From assembly GCA_001839685.1 (NCBI GenBank), contig MLAK01000915.1, positions 120,124-170,290 of the forward strand: a stretch of DNA of 50,167 bases, written 5' to 3'. Both the position numbers and the translations under genes were made by a program. How positions within the stretch are numbered: the stretch's first letter is position 1; the number at the start of each line of letters is the position of its first letter. Below are positions 28,918-38,694 of this stretch, piece by piece. This DNA comes from Tritrichomonas foetus. Its lineage: Eukaryota > Parabasalia > Tritrichomonadida > Tritrichomonadidae. Under the pieces are notes generated by a model. The model did no database searches. It was given only the letters and a program-made list of their open reading frames with translations, and had not been told where the DNA came from.

Positions 28918-30531
28918 ATGAGGAGATTTGAAGAAATCTCAGTAATTGGAGACGGCGCCTTCGGTGTCGTCACGAAATGTCGCGATAAAGAAACAGGAGA
29001 CATCGTTGCTATTAAGAAGATGAAACAACGATACGCTTCATTTGAGGAATGCCTCCAATTAAAAGAAATCAAAAGTCTTCGAAAAATCAAACACGAAAAC
29101 GTTGTCAAACTATTACAGGTGTTTAGAGAGTACGAATATCTTTACCTCGTCTTCGAATTCTTACCAGACGGAAATTTATTAAAAACTTTACAAAATCACA
29201 ATGGACCTTTTTCAGAGCCAGAAATTCGTTTTATCATCTCGCAGTTACTCAGCGGTTTAAATTACGTCCACCGGCAAGGATTTTTCCATCGCGATATCAA
29301 ACCCGAAAATCTTTTATGGTCTGGAAATACTCTCAAGATCGCCGATTTCGGCTTAGCCCGAGAAATCAGAAGTCGCCCGCCCTATACAGAATACGTTTCC
29401 ACTCGCTGGTATCGCGCCCCCGAAATTATTCTCCGTCACGAGTTTTACAACTCGCCGGTTGACATTTGGGCGGTTGGAGCCATAATGGCTGAACTTTATA
29501 TGAGAAAACCGCTTTTTCAGGGGACTTCTGAAAATGATCAATTATTTAAAATAATCGGAATTTTAGGAACGCCGAATAGTCAAAATTGGCCGGATTCTGT
29601 TAAATTAATAAACAAGCTAAATTTGAGACTCCCACAAAGCCCACCTGTCAGATTATCATCACTAATGCCAGACGCCTCGCCCGACGCAATTTCTCTCATG
29701 ACGGAAATGCTCAGATATGACCCATCAAAAAGACCAAGTGCAGCACAGGCGTTACAACACCCCTTCTTTAAAGGCGAAAAAGCGCCTTTGATTCAAAAAA
29801 ATCCATTCCGCTCGCAAAGTCAAATGGCGCCAAAAAAAGTGACAACTGACATATTAAGTTCGGTCAAACCAATGAACGAGTCACCGTTTACACTTCCATC
29901 AGATTCTAATAATTATAATGCTAATGCCCATAGTAATATTAGCAATAATAACTATTCGAATAATTTTGAAAGCAGTTTTGAGAATAATTATGAAAGTAAA
30001 AATAATTACAATGGTAGTTCCAACATTAGTGGTAGTAGTTCTGATGTTAATGGTGGTGTAGGTAGTTGGGGTGGAAATAATAAATTCAATATTGCCCAAG
30101 CAGTTAATCATGAAAAAGAGAGCGAAAAACGTGAACCGAAAACTGTTTCACCCAATTTTTATGCAAACTTAATGAGTGATTTTGAGCCACAACAACCAGC
30201 ACCTTCATCTACTCAACCAGCAACTGTTTTCGATAAATCTCAATTAAAACAACGCCCACAAAAAGGTTACTTAGGCGCTGGCTTCGAAGCTCTGCCTTTT
30301 GATCAACAATTCAGGAACCAACAATCAAGAGTGGCAAGTGATTTATATACACGACAATCACCGCCTTATAAAAAGGCACAAACAAGGCTTGGATTCATTC
30401 CAAAGCCGTATAATGCGGGAACACAATACACAAGGAATGCTCCAACAGATGGAACAAGGTCTGCCAAGCCGGAATTTAGTTTTAATAACAATTTTGATTT
30501 AGATTTTGCGGATCCTTTTTATAACATGTGA
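28918..30531 (+). CDS. RCK-family protein kinase (MAK/ICK/MOK-like)
   Basis: A 537-residue CMGC kinase. The kinase domain occupies residues 4-286: glycine loop GDGAFG (11-16), Lys33, Glu50 in helix C, catalytic loop HRDIKPEN with Asp126, DFG (143-145), and the activation segment YTEYVSTRWYRAPE with TEY at 157-159. The Thr-x-Tyr loop together with the STRWYRAPE form is typical of RCK kinases, which control ciliary and flagellar length through intraflagellar transport; TEY also occurs in MAP kinases. The C-terminal 250 residues are disordered and rich in Asn, Ser and Gln. A flagellar role is inferred from the family. The codons of the kinase half are visibly GC-richer than those of the tail. 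Confidence 0.93.
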   Translation: MRRFEEISVIGDGAFGVVTKCRDKETGDIVAIKKMKQRYASFEECLQLKEIKSLRKIKHENVVKLLQVFREYEYLYLVFEFLPDGNLLKTLQNHNGPFSEPEIRFIISQLLSGLNYVHRQGFFHRDIKPENLLWSGNTLKIADFGLAREIRSRPPYTEYVSTRWYRAPEIILRHEFYNSPVDIWAVGAIMAELYMRKPLFQGTSENDQLFKIIGILGTPNSQNWPDSVKLINKLNLRLPQSPPVRLSSLMPDASPDAISLMTEMLRYDPSKRPSAAQALQHPFFKGEKAPLIQKNPFRSQSQMAPKKVTTDILSSVKPMNESPFTLPSDSNNYNANAHSNISNNNYSNNFESSFENNYESKNNYNGSSNISGSSSDVNGGVGSWGGNNKFNIAQAVNHEKESEKREPKTVSPNFYANLMSDFEPQQPAPSSTQPATVFDKSQLKQRPQKGYLGAGFEALPFDQQFRNQQSRVASDLYTRQSPPYKKAQTRLGFIPKPYNAGTQYTRNAPTDGTRSAKPEFSFNNNFDLDFADPFYNM

Positions 30532-30716
30532 ATGTAACTTTTCTTTTTCATTTTATCTTTGTGTATGTCTTTTATAGTAAAATTTTGTATTTTTCTTCAA
30601 ATTTTTGTTCCAGTTGTTTTCTTTCATTTTTTATATTTACCCATTAGTAAGTAACCGCTATTTTGTATTAAAAGCTTGCCAGAAAGTCAAGATATCAGTT
30701 GAGTTTTTTTGATGCG

Positions 30717-32921
30717 ATGTCAGAGAGAACATTTCAGCAAATAACTTTGTCTGGAAAATCTATTAAAGAAAATACATTCATACGAAGTTCTGGTGAAATT
30801 CTGGGGTTTCCTTTGCAAGATCTTGTGTGCATTTCATGTTGCCATTATAATAAAGCTGCACTCTATAGTGATGGTACAGTTCGAGTATCCGGTTTTTCGC
30901 CTAATCCCAAAACAATTAGAAAGTTCACATCAGAAAAAAATGTGCTACTTGATGATCTCCCAAAAGTGGTGGATCTCAAAAGTGGTGATGATTTTATATT
31001 ATTTTTATGCGAAGGTGGAAAAGTTTTAATAAAAATGAGAGAAGAAGGAAAATCAGTATGGTCAAATCCACTCAGAGTTGAAATTGATGAACCAGCCTGT
31101 GCTCTCTTTGGTCAAGCCTATCCTTGGATAGTTGGTGAAAGTGGAACCATCTACAAGGTGGATATAAGACAATATACAATTCAGAAGTTTTCGATGAGTC
31201 AAAGACCACGTAAAATATTATCATTTTCTCGGGATTCTCATTTCTACCAACACAAAACTTTTCTAATTGACAATGATGGTTATATTTACAAATTAGATGG
31301 ATATTCACAATTCATTCCTTATGATTTAATCCCAAAAAATAGTGATAATGTATTGGCAGGTGGTGATCATCATTTGTTCATCATTAATAACAATGGAAAT
31401 ATTTATGTAATTGGTACAAAATATTTTTCACGTGAATCTCGAATACAAGATATGGCTGCAGATTTTCTTGGAGGAACAAATATCAAGATTAATAACATCA
31501 CTGATCTTACAGTTGTCGAAGATGAGTTCATTATTTGCAAGGAAAATGATCATTTTTTCTCAATAGGAAAAAATTCATTCCAGAAATTTATAGATGGAGA
31601 CAAAAGGTATACATCATCTTTTTTTTCTAATAGAGAAATGATTGATTGTATAGGCTTTAAACGCTTTGGTGACACAATTCTACTTCAAAAAAGTGGACCT
31701 CCACTTGAAAAAGCTGGAATACGTTTCTTAAATAGTAAAGCACCTGATATTAGTGAAAATACTTCCAACTTAAGTGAGACTGTATCTTTCTCAACAGCAA
31801 TAGATCATTTTACCAAAAAGATTAAAATTTTAAAAAACAATCTAAAGTTAAAAAATGAAGAGGATCATCAAACAAAAATTGCACTCGAATATCTAAAAAA
31901 TGAAATGAGACTGATTCAAAATGAAAATGAAAGGAAGGATATAGAAATAAAAGCACTTAGAACACGCCTTGTTGAACTTGAAGAGAAGTTACATCAGCAA
32001 AATCCGAAAATTCCATCTATACAATATATCAATAATATAGCACCAAAGCCAATTACACTTTTTACACAAGAAGAAATTAACAAATTCACAATTATCAAAA
32101 GAATTGGAAAAAGTGTGAATTCTAAAGTCTTCCAAGTTTCATCTAATAATCATCCACAAAATCATTTCCAGGTTCTCAAAATTCTTTCTATCTTTTCAAA
32201 AAATGAAGAAAATTCTGATTCTGATGATGAAAGTGAAATTATCAATGGAAATGAACATACTATTGATATGGAACGGGTCAAAAGATTCCTGTGTGAATAT
32301 GAAATTATGAGCAATATTGATCATCCAAATATTTTGAAAACTTTAGGATTTTGTTATGGTGATTCTAAACATCCACCGTCACTTTTACTTGAATATTGTC
32401 CAACAAATTTAAAGAAAGCTATTTCCAAATTAACTAATCAAGAAAAGAATCTTATTATTCAAGAAATATGTTTAGGAATGAAACATGTTCATAAAAATAA
32501 TATTATTCATCGTGATTTGAAACCAGAAAATATTCTTCTTGACCAAAACAATCATGTTAAAATTAGTGATTTTGGAATTGCTACTATTTTTAATGAATCT
32601 GATGAAGAACATACATCAAATCTTGGTACATTGAAATATATGTCGCCTGAACAATTAAATGGCAGTCAACATTACAATGAAAAAGTTGATGTTTATGCAT
32701 TTGGAGTTATAGTTTTCTTTATTTTAACAAATGGCACAACTCCTCAGGTTTCCATTGGTGATGTTGCTAAAGGTAAGAAAATAAAAATTCCATCAACTAT
32801 TAACGATTTCTTGAAAAACATAATGGAATCATGCTTTTCTTATCATCCAGATGATCGTCCATCCTTTTCTTCACTTTGTGATCAAATTTTATCGAATCAT
32901 TCTCAACTCCTTCCTGAATAA
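30717..32921 (+). CDS. RCC1-like beta-propeller / coiled-coil / protein kinase fusion
   Basis: A 734-residue multidomain protein. Residues about 1-330 show repeated strand pairs around short G-rich turns (LYSDGTVRVSG, LIDNDGYIYKL, IINNNGNIYVIG), as in degenerate RCC1 repeats. Residues about 355-430 are a charged coiled coil. A C-terminal kinase domain follows: a weak glycine loop GKSVNSKVF, the catalytic loop HRDLKPENILL with Asp600, DFG from Asp618, and GTLKYMSPEQL. RCC1 repeats plus kinase recall NEK8/NEK9, but there the kinase is N-terminal, so the order here is reversed. The frame opens six codons earlier at TTG; I start at the ATG 30717. The glycine loop lacks the second and third Gly, yet the catalytic residues are present. 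Confidence 0.82.
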   Translation: MSERTFQQITLSGKSIKENTFIRSSGEILGFPLQDLVCISCCHYNKAALYSDGTVRVSGFSPNPKTIRKFTSEKNVLLDDLPKVVDLKSGDDFILFLCEGGKVLIKMREEGKSVWSNPLRVEIDEPACALFGQAYPWIVGESGTIYKVDIRQYTIQKFSMSQRPRKILSFSRDSHFYQHKTFLIDNDGYIYKLDGYSQFIPYDLIPKNSDNVLAGGDHHLFIINNNGNIYVIGTKYFSRESRIQDMAADFLGGTNIKINNITDLTVVEDEFIICKENDHFFSIGKNSFQKFIDGDKRYTSSFFSNREMIDCIGFKRFGDTILLQKSGPPLEKAGIRFLNSKAPDISENTSNLSETVSFSTAIDHFTKKIKILKNNLKLKNEEDHQTKIALEYLKNEMRLIQNENERKDIEIKALRTRLVELEEKLHQQNPKIPSIQYINNIAPKPITLFTQEEINKFTIIKRIGKSVNSKVFQVSSNNHPQNHFQVLKILSIFSKNEENSDSDDESEIINGNEHTIDMERVKRFLCEYEIMSNIDHPNILKTLGFCYGDSKHPPSLLLEYCPTNLKKAISKLTNQEKNLIIQEICLGMKHVHKNNIIHRDLKPENILLDQNNHVKISDFGIATIFNESDEEHTSNLGTLKYMSPEQLNGSQHYNEKVDVYAFGVIVFFILTNGTTPQVSIGDVAKGKKIKIPSTINDFLKNIMESCFSYHPDDRPSFSSLCDQILSNHSQLLPE

Positions 32922-33054
32922 TGCATAAAAAATATTCACATTCAAACATTAGTATTTCATTATCAGTTTGCTAAGTATAGAAGAAAGATAATAAAAAAAT
33001 TTTTTATAATCGCTTTATTTCTTATTTTATATTATATTGGTCTCTATATATCAT

Positions 33055-33615
33055 TCATACATTTACTGGTGTATTTAATAACCATTCAATAGAGCTTAAA
33101 TATTGAACTTCTTCAATGATTTCACTTTCTGACATTGAATGATTAATCGCCGATGATTCACTTTCTGAAGAGGAATTGCGAATTGGATTGAGAAGCATTG
33201 ACAATGATGCGTAATCACTATGGAAATTCCTGTTGTTACACTCTACATTGTTTTTGACTATTGGTTCAACTAATAGGGAATTAGGAAAGTTAAGTGGTGT
33301 CATAATTTTTATTTCTTGAATGTTATTTATTTCATTTATATTACTCATTTCGAGAATATCATTTGAATTTTTCATTTCATCAGAATGTGGATTATAAAAC
33401 AGATGGTCAGTAGGAAACATTTCCTCAAGCTTTTTCATGGCCCTCTTCTTATTTCTTGGAATTCCTCTTTTACCTGTCATTTTTCCAAGATCTCTTCTTG
33501 ACTGTCTCTTCATTTTGGTTGTTAATCGACATTTTTCATCTAATTTGTATTCGCAGATTGTTCCTTTCGTATTTTTGTTAATGATGATAATTTTACTCCA
33601 CTTGCTCATCTCCAT
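33055..33615 (-). CDS. Hypothetical basic/acidic protein
   Basis: A 186-residue protein I do not recognise. The first 70 residues are strongly basic (KMKRQSRRDLGKMTGKRGIPRNKKRAMKK in segments), followed by KLEEMFPTDHLFYNP. The rest is Asn/Ser/Glu-rich, with SSSESESS and a hydrophobic C-terminal IEWLLNTP. There is no signal peptide or membrane segment. The basic block could bind nucleic acid. A TCATTT initiator on the minus strand at 33646-33651, 34 bases before the ATG, supports transcription. A second ATG lies two codons in. Confidence 0.5.
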   Translation of the reverse strand: MEMSKWSKIIIINKNTKGTICEYKLDEKCRLTTKMKRQSRRDLGKMTGKRGIPRNKKRAMKKLEEMFPTDHLFYNPHSDEMKNSNDILEMSNINEINNIQEIKIMTPLNFPNSLLVEPIVKNNVECNNRNFHSDYASLSMLLNPIRNSSSESESSAINHSMSESEIIEEVQYLSSIEWLLNTPVNV

Positions 33616-33896
33616 AAAATAGTATCTTGAAAGTCGAAAAGATAGAAATGAAGAGTTTTCAAGGAATACTTTTTTATTTCAATTATAGTCATTTCAATGA
33701 ATTTCAATTGTAGTCAATTTGAAATCACAGCCAACATTCTATTGAAATTGAAAAAAAGATAAACCCTGTCAAAAACATAATCCTTTGAAAATTGTGAAAT
33801 AAGTTGCGAGGTTTCAATGTATTATCAAAAAACTACATCATTCAATTTTCTGCAATCATACAAAAAAAACATTATCAATTATTTAATAGCACTTCA

Positions 33897-34094
33897 ATGC
33901 CTTTTCAAAATCGAAATAAACAGAGGTGTTCACTAAAGTCGGAATATCCTACTACAAACAATTTAAAAGATAGAAAATCACCAAAAGATCAAAAAGCGCA
34001 GAAGAAAAATTTAGTCATTTTCTTCAAAGAAATTAATTCAATTGAAAAAGCTAGATCGTATTACGATGCATTTGATTTTCCAATTTTTCATTGA
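33897..34094 (+). CDS. Very small hypothetical ORF
   Basis: A 65-residue frame from the ATG at 33897 (MPFQNRNKQRCSLKSEYP) to a TGA, Lys-rich and ending YYDAFDFPIFH. The frame is open 31 codons upstream but only from a TTG. No initiator or recognisable domain is seen, and it could be a chance frame. It is divergent from the hypothetical gene at 33055-33615. Confidence 0.2.
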   Translation: MPFQNRNKQRCSLKSEYPTTNNLKDRKSPKDQKAQKKNLVIFFKEINSIEKARSYYDAFDFPIFH

Positions 34095-34718
34095 CTTTTA
34101 AAGATAAATATAGAAAATAAATGATGCATATACTTAACCTAGTACTATTTATTATAGTGACAAAATATTACCTGCAAAATCTATGATTTTAATCATAAAT
34201 CGAGACAAAAAAATTAAGATCCAAATTTCAATAGACCAGCTTTTTCAAAGAAATCAAATTCATCAATTTTCAGTATTGTTACTCACAGAAGAAGTTGTCT
34301 ATTTCCATTATTCCATTTGATGAAGTTTGAGGGTATTGCGAAAAAAAATTCTTGTAAATTGGAGAGTTAAAAATGATAGGATATAAAAACATCTCCACTA
34401 TTTCATCAAGACTTGTTCTATATAATACAGTGCTATAGTATCCGTACATTATTGATTGAGAATGAATTCAAGCATAGGCAAATCATAATAAAAAAAATCA
34501 ATATAACGATATGGTAATCTAATTGCTTTGAAATCTATTTAATTGAATACATAGTATGTCTAAATGATAGTATATATGATGAGCTGGTTTGGAAAATACC
34601 GAATCAATCGACCAAAAAAAATACCTGCCCTATTTTTAGGCACTAATAAAATTTTGAAATTGGTATTTTCAATACATATCGAAACTCGCATATTCAAAAA
34701 GTTTTGAATAATATCATA
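34095..34718. other. Intergenic upstream of YKT6
   Basis: About 620 AT-rich bases. No coding signal or repeat is recognised apart from the initiator that follows. Confidence 0.5.
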
Positions 34719-34724
34719 TCATTT
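34719..34724 (+). promoter_or_regulatory. Initiator (Inr) candidate for YKT6
   Basis: TCATTT with +1 at 34721, 11 bases upstream of the ATG at 34732. Confidence 0.5.
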
Positions 34725-34731
34725 TTTTGAT

Positions 34732-35319
34732 ATGAAGATTTACGCAGTATATCTTTTTAGGAAATCTATTTCCCAAGAAAGTAATGAAGCATCTGAGATG
34801 GTTGATTCAGCCAAAGATTTCAGTGATGTTGGGTTTTTCTATAAAAAATCTGTAAATGAAATCTGTGATTTTACCGTTAAACAATTAGCAAACTCTTTAA
34901 ATCCAATAAAACAAGTTACAACAGAAAAGAATGAGTTCTTATTTCATGTTTTGAGGAAAGATGATGTGTGCTCCATTTTAATTGCGACAAAAGATTATCC
35001 AAGCAGAGCTGCTTACGCAATTTTACGTGAAATTCAGAATGAGTATTTTATATATAATGGTTCTTATCCAGGTGGTAAATCTAAAAGTATTGCAAAAGCT
35101 ATCACCGTGTATCAAAATCCACTTCATGTTGACAGGCTTGCTCAAATACAGAAAAATTTGGATGATACTCGAGAAATTATGATTTTGAATATGGAGAAGG
35201 CTATTGGAAGAGAAAAGTCACTTGAAGAGCTCTGTGAAAAAAGCCAAGAAATATCCAATCAATCAAAGATATTCGTTCGACAATCTAAAGATCTAAATAG
35301 GTGTTGCTCAAGAGTTTAA
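34732..35319 (+). CDS. YKT6: YKT6-like prenylated R-SNARE
   Basis: A 195-residue longin R-SNARE. The N-terminal longin domain begins MKIYAVYLFRK and contains VGFFYKKSVNEI and the hallmark DYPSRAAYAIL. VYQNP then leads into the SNARE motif (about 133-190), which has an Arg at the zero layer in IGREKSLEEL. The C-terminus is RCCSRV. YKT6 normally ends in CC-x-x-M and is lipid-modified on the two cysteines instead of having a membrane anchor; here the final residue is Val. YKT6 acts in Golgi, endosome, vacuole and autophagosome fusion. All core features are present, so the assignment is firm. An initiator lies 11 bases before the ATG. Confidence 0.93.
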   Translation: MKIYAVYLFRKSISQESNEASEMVDSAKDFSDVGFFYKKSVNEICDFTVKQLANSLNPIKQVTTEKNEFLFHVLRKDDVCSILIATKDYPSRAAYAILREIQNEYFIYNGSYPGGKSKSIAKAITVYQNPLHVDRLAQIQKNLDDTREIMILNMEKAIGREKSLEELCEKSQEISNQSKIFVRQSKDLNRCCSRV

Positions 35320-35798
35320 ATAATGTTGTATGATTTACTAAACCATAATAATTGATTAAATCTATTCTTTTTGTTGTTACCAAATTTTATTTAATTGTTT
35401 AATTGATGTATCACCAGGTGATTATATCAGGGGAAGAAGGTATGAAACTCAGTATATTTTAATATTGGAATAAATACATGTATTTCATATGAACACTGTA
35501 ACAATAATAAACTTTATTTATGAAACCATCAAGATATTTTTAAATAAAAATAATATAAATTGAATGTGTATATCATTCAGAAAAATTTATTTATCGTATC
35601 ATACAAAATATTTTACGTCATTCAAATGTACACAAGAAAGATAGACAATTTTCTAAAAATCTGTTGAAAATTTTTGGAAAAAATCTTTGATAGTATTATT
35701 CTCCAATAATAAAAACAAATTTTTTCCAAAGCAAAACAAAATAAGACGATTGAGGAGTTTCATAAGTTCTTTCTAAGCATAATTAAAGATTTTAAAAT
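35320..35798. other. Intergenic between YKT6 and U2AF35
   Basis: About 480 AT-rich bases. A TCATAA initiator-like match at 35760-35765 lies 37 bases before the U2AF35 ATG. Nothing else is seen. Confidence 0.5.
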
Positions 35799-36524
35799 AT
35801 GACATCTTCAAATGTCAATTTTTTACAATTGACCATAAATTTCACCTATATGTCAAAAAAGAAAATGAATATCGATAAAACTAGTCCAGACGAAAAAGAC
35901 CCAACTATTTGTCAATTCTACGATAAAACAGGAGTGTGCAGTAAAGGTGAGCTCTGTAACAAATCTCATCGTGATTGCGCAATTTCTCGAGCGATTGTTC
36001 TTCATCATATATTTCCTGACCCAGACGTTTTCATCAGCATGCTTCCTCCAGGCGTCCTTTCGATAAGCGATATTACCAGACAGAGACTCGTTGATGCTTT
36101 TTTCATCGACGTTGCTGCAATGTTGATGCAATTTGGCCAGCTCGACGACATGGTTTTAAGTGGAAACAAATCAGACCATTTAATAGGAAATGTTATTGGA
36201 CTCTTTCACGACTCGGATGCAGCCCTCGCAGCGAAAATTGCATTAGATGGCCAATATTATGCCGGACGAAGAATCGCAGTTGGATTTGTTCCGATTCCAA
36301 GACTTTCACTCGCAATTTGCCACAATACAGATAATAAAGAATGCACTAATGGTGCCTTATGCAACTTCATTCATCCACTTGAGCCGTCGCCGAATGTTTA
36401 CAACCAATGCTTCCCTCGAGTAGTTAAATCTCAGCCACAACAGTTAAGAAACCCGAAGAAAAAGAGATTTATCAATAACCCGATGGACACACTCTACAAC
36501 AGGTCTACACCACCAAAATATTAA
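35799..36524 (+). CDS. U2AF1: U2AF small subunit (U2AF35) homologue
   Basis: A 241-residue splicing factor that recognises the 3' splice-site AG as part of the U2AF heterodimer. It has a CCCH finger C-x8-C-x5-C-x3-H (CQFYDKTGVCSKGELCNKSH), a central U2AF-homology RRM (about residues 65-190, with GNVIGLFHDSDAALAAKIALDG), and a second finger C-x7-C-x5-C-x3-H (CHNTDNKECTNGALCNFIH). The C-terminal tail is short and basic (PKKKRF), without the RS domain of animal U2AF35. An internal ATG at 35850 (MSKKK) is an alternative start; the first 17 residues are hydrophobic and atypical. Its presence agrees with the known retention of spliceosomal introns in trichomonads. Confidence 0.92.
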   Translation: MTSSNVNFLQLTINFTYMSKKKMNIDKTSPDEKDPTICQFYDKTGVCSKGELCNKSHRDCAISRAIVLHHIFPDPDVFISMLPPGVLSISDITRQRLVDAFFIDVAAMLMQFGQLDDMVLSGNKSDHLIGNVIGLFHDSDAALAAKIALDGQYYAGRRIAVGFVPIPRLSLAICHNTDNKECTNGALCNFIHPLEPSPNVYNQCFPRVVKSQPQQLRNPKKKRFINNPMDTLYNRSTPPKY

Positions 36525-36800
36525 TGTTTTGATTGCAAAAGTTTACAATAAATTTATTTTAGAAAGTATTCGATTTATATAAAATAAAACTGAGGAAATC
36601 CATTTTGATGTTTAAAAAAATTGAAGAAGGATTTGGATGCAGCAGCTGTTTGATATAGTTTATGATGTTAGATTAAGTTAAATAAAATAAATATTATCTT
36701 CATGTTTTCGAAAAGTTGAATGATTGATATTATTTACTAACTGACAAAATATATATAATACTTTCATTTCAAAGAGGAGCCTTTCACATTGTAAAGGTGC

Positions 36801-37949
36801 TTATTTATGCGTTTTTGTGTATAATGGTGGATGATTCCATTTTTGGAATTGTGGATTCTTTCCAATTTCTTTCATCAGATCTAGCACCATTTGATGGGTT
36901 TCTTCACGATCCATATCCACTTCTTTCTTGCCTTCATAAAGTTGGTATCCACCCCTGAATTTCTTTGGAGTAATGATTGGCATTAAAACATTTGCTCCAC
37001 CTGTTAAAGCTAGCTTTTTGTATCCTTTTGAAAGTGTCTCAAGTGCTGTTGTTGCAGCAATATTTACGAGTGGACAAGCAAGTCGAATTACGTTATACAT
37101 ATTTAATGTTACATCTGCTTTCAGTAAATCAGCTTCACGTCTTTCTTCAGGGGTCGTTGTAGACAAGAGTTCTTTACCCATAACAGTATCTTTATGGATA
37201 ATATAAGGACCAAGTCCAATCATATGAAATCCATAATTTCTGAAAAATTCAATATCACCTGCCAAATGATCAAATGTTTGGTTTGGAACACCAACCATAA
37301 TGCCAGTGCCAGTGACATAACCAATATCCTTGAGGTCTTTTAAGCATCTTAATCTTTCACTATATAAATGATCAGGTGGATGCATTGATGCATACAATTT
37401 TGGATCACTCGCTTCAATTCTGATTAAATAACGGTTAGCGCCAACATCAAAAAGTCTTTGATATTGTTTTTTTGATAATTCGCCAACACTTAAAACAACA
37501 CACATTCCTTTATCTGGTTCTGATCCATATTTCGACTTGATTTTTTTCAGAAGGGATTCAATCCATGCGACTCTTTCATTGGTGCTGACTTCACCAGATT
37601 GTAATACAAGATTTCTGTAGCCTTTCGAATGCATGAATTCACAGCATTCAAGAATGGATTCGTGGGGAATAATGAATTTGTCATCGTAAGCTGTTACACC
37701 ACAGTAATTGCAATTTTTTTCGCACATGTTCGAAAACTCGACAATTCCACGCAGCGAGATGTCGTTTCCAAAGACTTTTCGTGTGACTTCACCTGCGGCG
37801 TCGTGAAGGGCGGCTTTTTCTTCTTTTGTTGATGCCTGAAGAAGAGTGACGAGTTGGTCGTGGTTCAAAAAACTGTTTGAAATAGCGGCGTTTAGTGCGG
37901 ATGAAAATGAAGGAAGCGGTCGTGTGACGCGATTGAGAGTATATAACAT
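36801..37949 (-). CDS. hydE: [FeFe]-hydrogenase maturase HydE, hydrogenosomal
   Basis: A 382-residue radical-SAM protein. The motif C-x3-C-x2-C (CEKNCNYC, Cys76, Cys80, Cys83) binds the [4Fe-4S] cluster that cleaves S-adenosylmethionine. Downstream landmarks fit HydE: LVLQSGEV, RYLIRIEASDPKLYASMHPP, GTGIMVGVPNQT and HMIGLGPYI. HydE works with HydG and HydF to build the diiron site of [FeFe]-hydrogenase. The first 25 or so residues (MLYTLNRVTRPLPSF, then Ser/Ala/Asn) are Leu-second, Arg-containing and acid-free, as in trichomonad hydrogenosome presequences, so I place it in the hydrogenosome. No initiator is evident next to the ATG. HydG and HydF are not in the window. Confidence 0.93.
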   Translation of the reverse strand: MLYTLNRVTRPLPSFSSALNAAISNSFLNHDQLVTLLQASTKEEKAALHDAAGEVTRKVFGNDISLRGIVEFSNMCEKNCNYCGVTAYDDKFIIPHESILECCEFMHSKGYRNLVLQSGEVSTNERVAWIESLLKKIKSKYGSEPDKGMCVVLSVGELSKKQYQRLFDVGANRYLIRIEASDPKLYASMHPPDHLYSERLRCLKDLKDIGYVTGTGIMVGVPNQTFDHLAGDIEFFRNYGFHMIGLGPYIIHKDTVMGKELLSTTTPEERREADLLKADVTLNMYNVIRLACPLVNIAATTALETLSKGYKKLALTGGANVLMPIITPKKFRGGYQLYEGKKEVDMDREETHQMVLDLMKEIGKNPQFQKWNHPPLYTKTHK

Positions 37950-38106
37950 TTTGATTCTAGACGAAGCGACTTCACTTTTTAATACGATATATGGCAGCCA
38001 AAATACAGAAAAAAATTATGGTCAATTAAAGGTGAAATATTAAATAAAACTATCGTTTTCGAAAAGAATCATTCGGAAATTTTATTTTTATTATTGACAA
38101 ACAATT

Positions 38107-38694
38107 TTAATATTTAAAATATCTTTCTGTTGTTGCGTTTGGAGCTATAACGTCCTTGAACGCAAAGACAGAACTCTCATTTCTGTCTTTCATTCGAGCT
38201 AATCTTTTTACAGCAAGATTTACATCACCGCCTGATAAGTGAATCGCATTTAGAACAGTCATTATCGATTTTTTATGACCGAAAAATGTGTAAATTGCCC
38301 AAACTGTCGAATAATATTCATCGCCTTCATTATTTGGATCTTCCAAAAATGCCGCAGCTTCTGTCAAACGACGCGTAACTTCCGCCAAAGTTTTTTGCCG
38401 TGCTATATCCTCCTCTTCGTCAAGATGTTCGATCATTATTGGGTCATTTTGCTGCTCGAAATTTTGGGTGTTCTGTTGCGACATTTGAGACATCTGTGAT
38501 AGCTGCGACATTTGCGATGGATTTTCTGATTGAGTGTGCGGGAAATTGGTATTTTGGTAAATTGAATCGTATTGAGAGTTTGACATAATCGACAAAAGCG
38601 GGTCATTTTGAGTACCACATGCATCGGGAGTATGTTCGCGTTGAGTATGTTCAGCTTCAGAATCATTATTGTTTGTTGGCGCGCTTTCTTCCAT
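38107..38694 (-). CDS. Hypothetical protein with a possible UBA-like C-terminus
   Basis: A 195-residue protein. The N-terminal 90 residues are disordered, rich in Asn, Gln, Thr and Ser, with a short QMSQ repeat. A charged segment (DEEEDIARQKTLAEVTRRLTEAAAFLED, in parts) leads to a helical C-terminal domain: YYSTVWAIYTFFGHKKSIMTVLNAIHLSGGDVNLAVKRLARM. The last part has the spacing of a UBA/CUE-like three-helix bundle (A-x-x-x-S-G-G-D-V-N-x-A-V-x-x-L), but the match is weak. No signal peptide or membrane helix. I do not assign a function. Confidence 0.55.
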   Translation of the reverse strand: MEESAPTNNNDSEAEHTQREHTPDACGTQNDPLLSIMSNSQYDSIYQNTNFPHTQSENPSQMSQLSQMSQMSQQNTQNFEQQNDPIMIEHLDEEEDIARQKTLAEVTRRLTEAAAFLEDPNNEGDEYYSTVWAIYTFFGHKKSIMTVLNAIHLSGGDVNLAVKRLARMKDRNESSVFAFKDVIAPNATTERYFKY

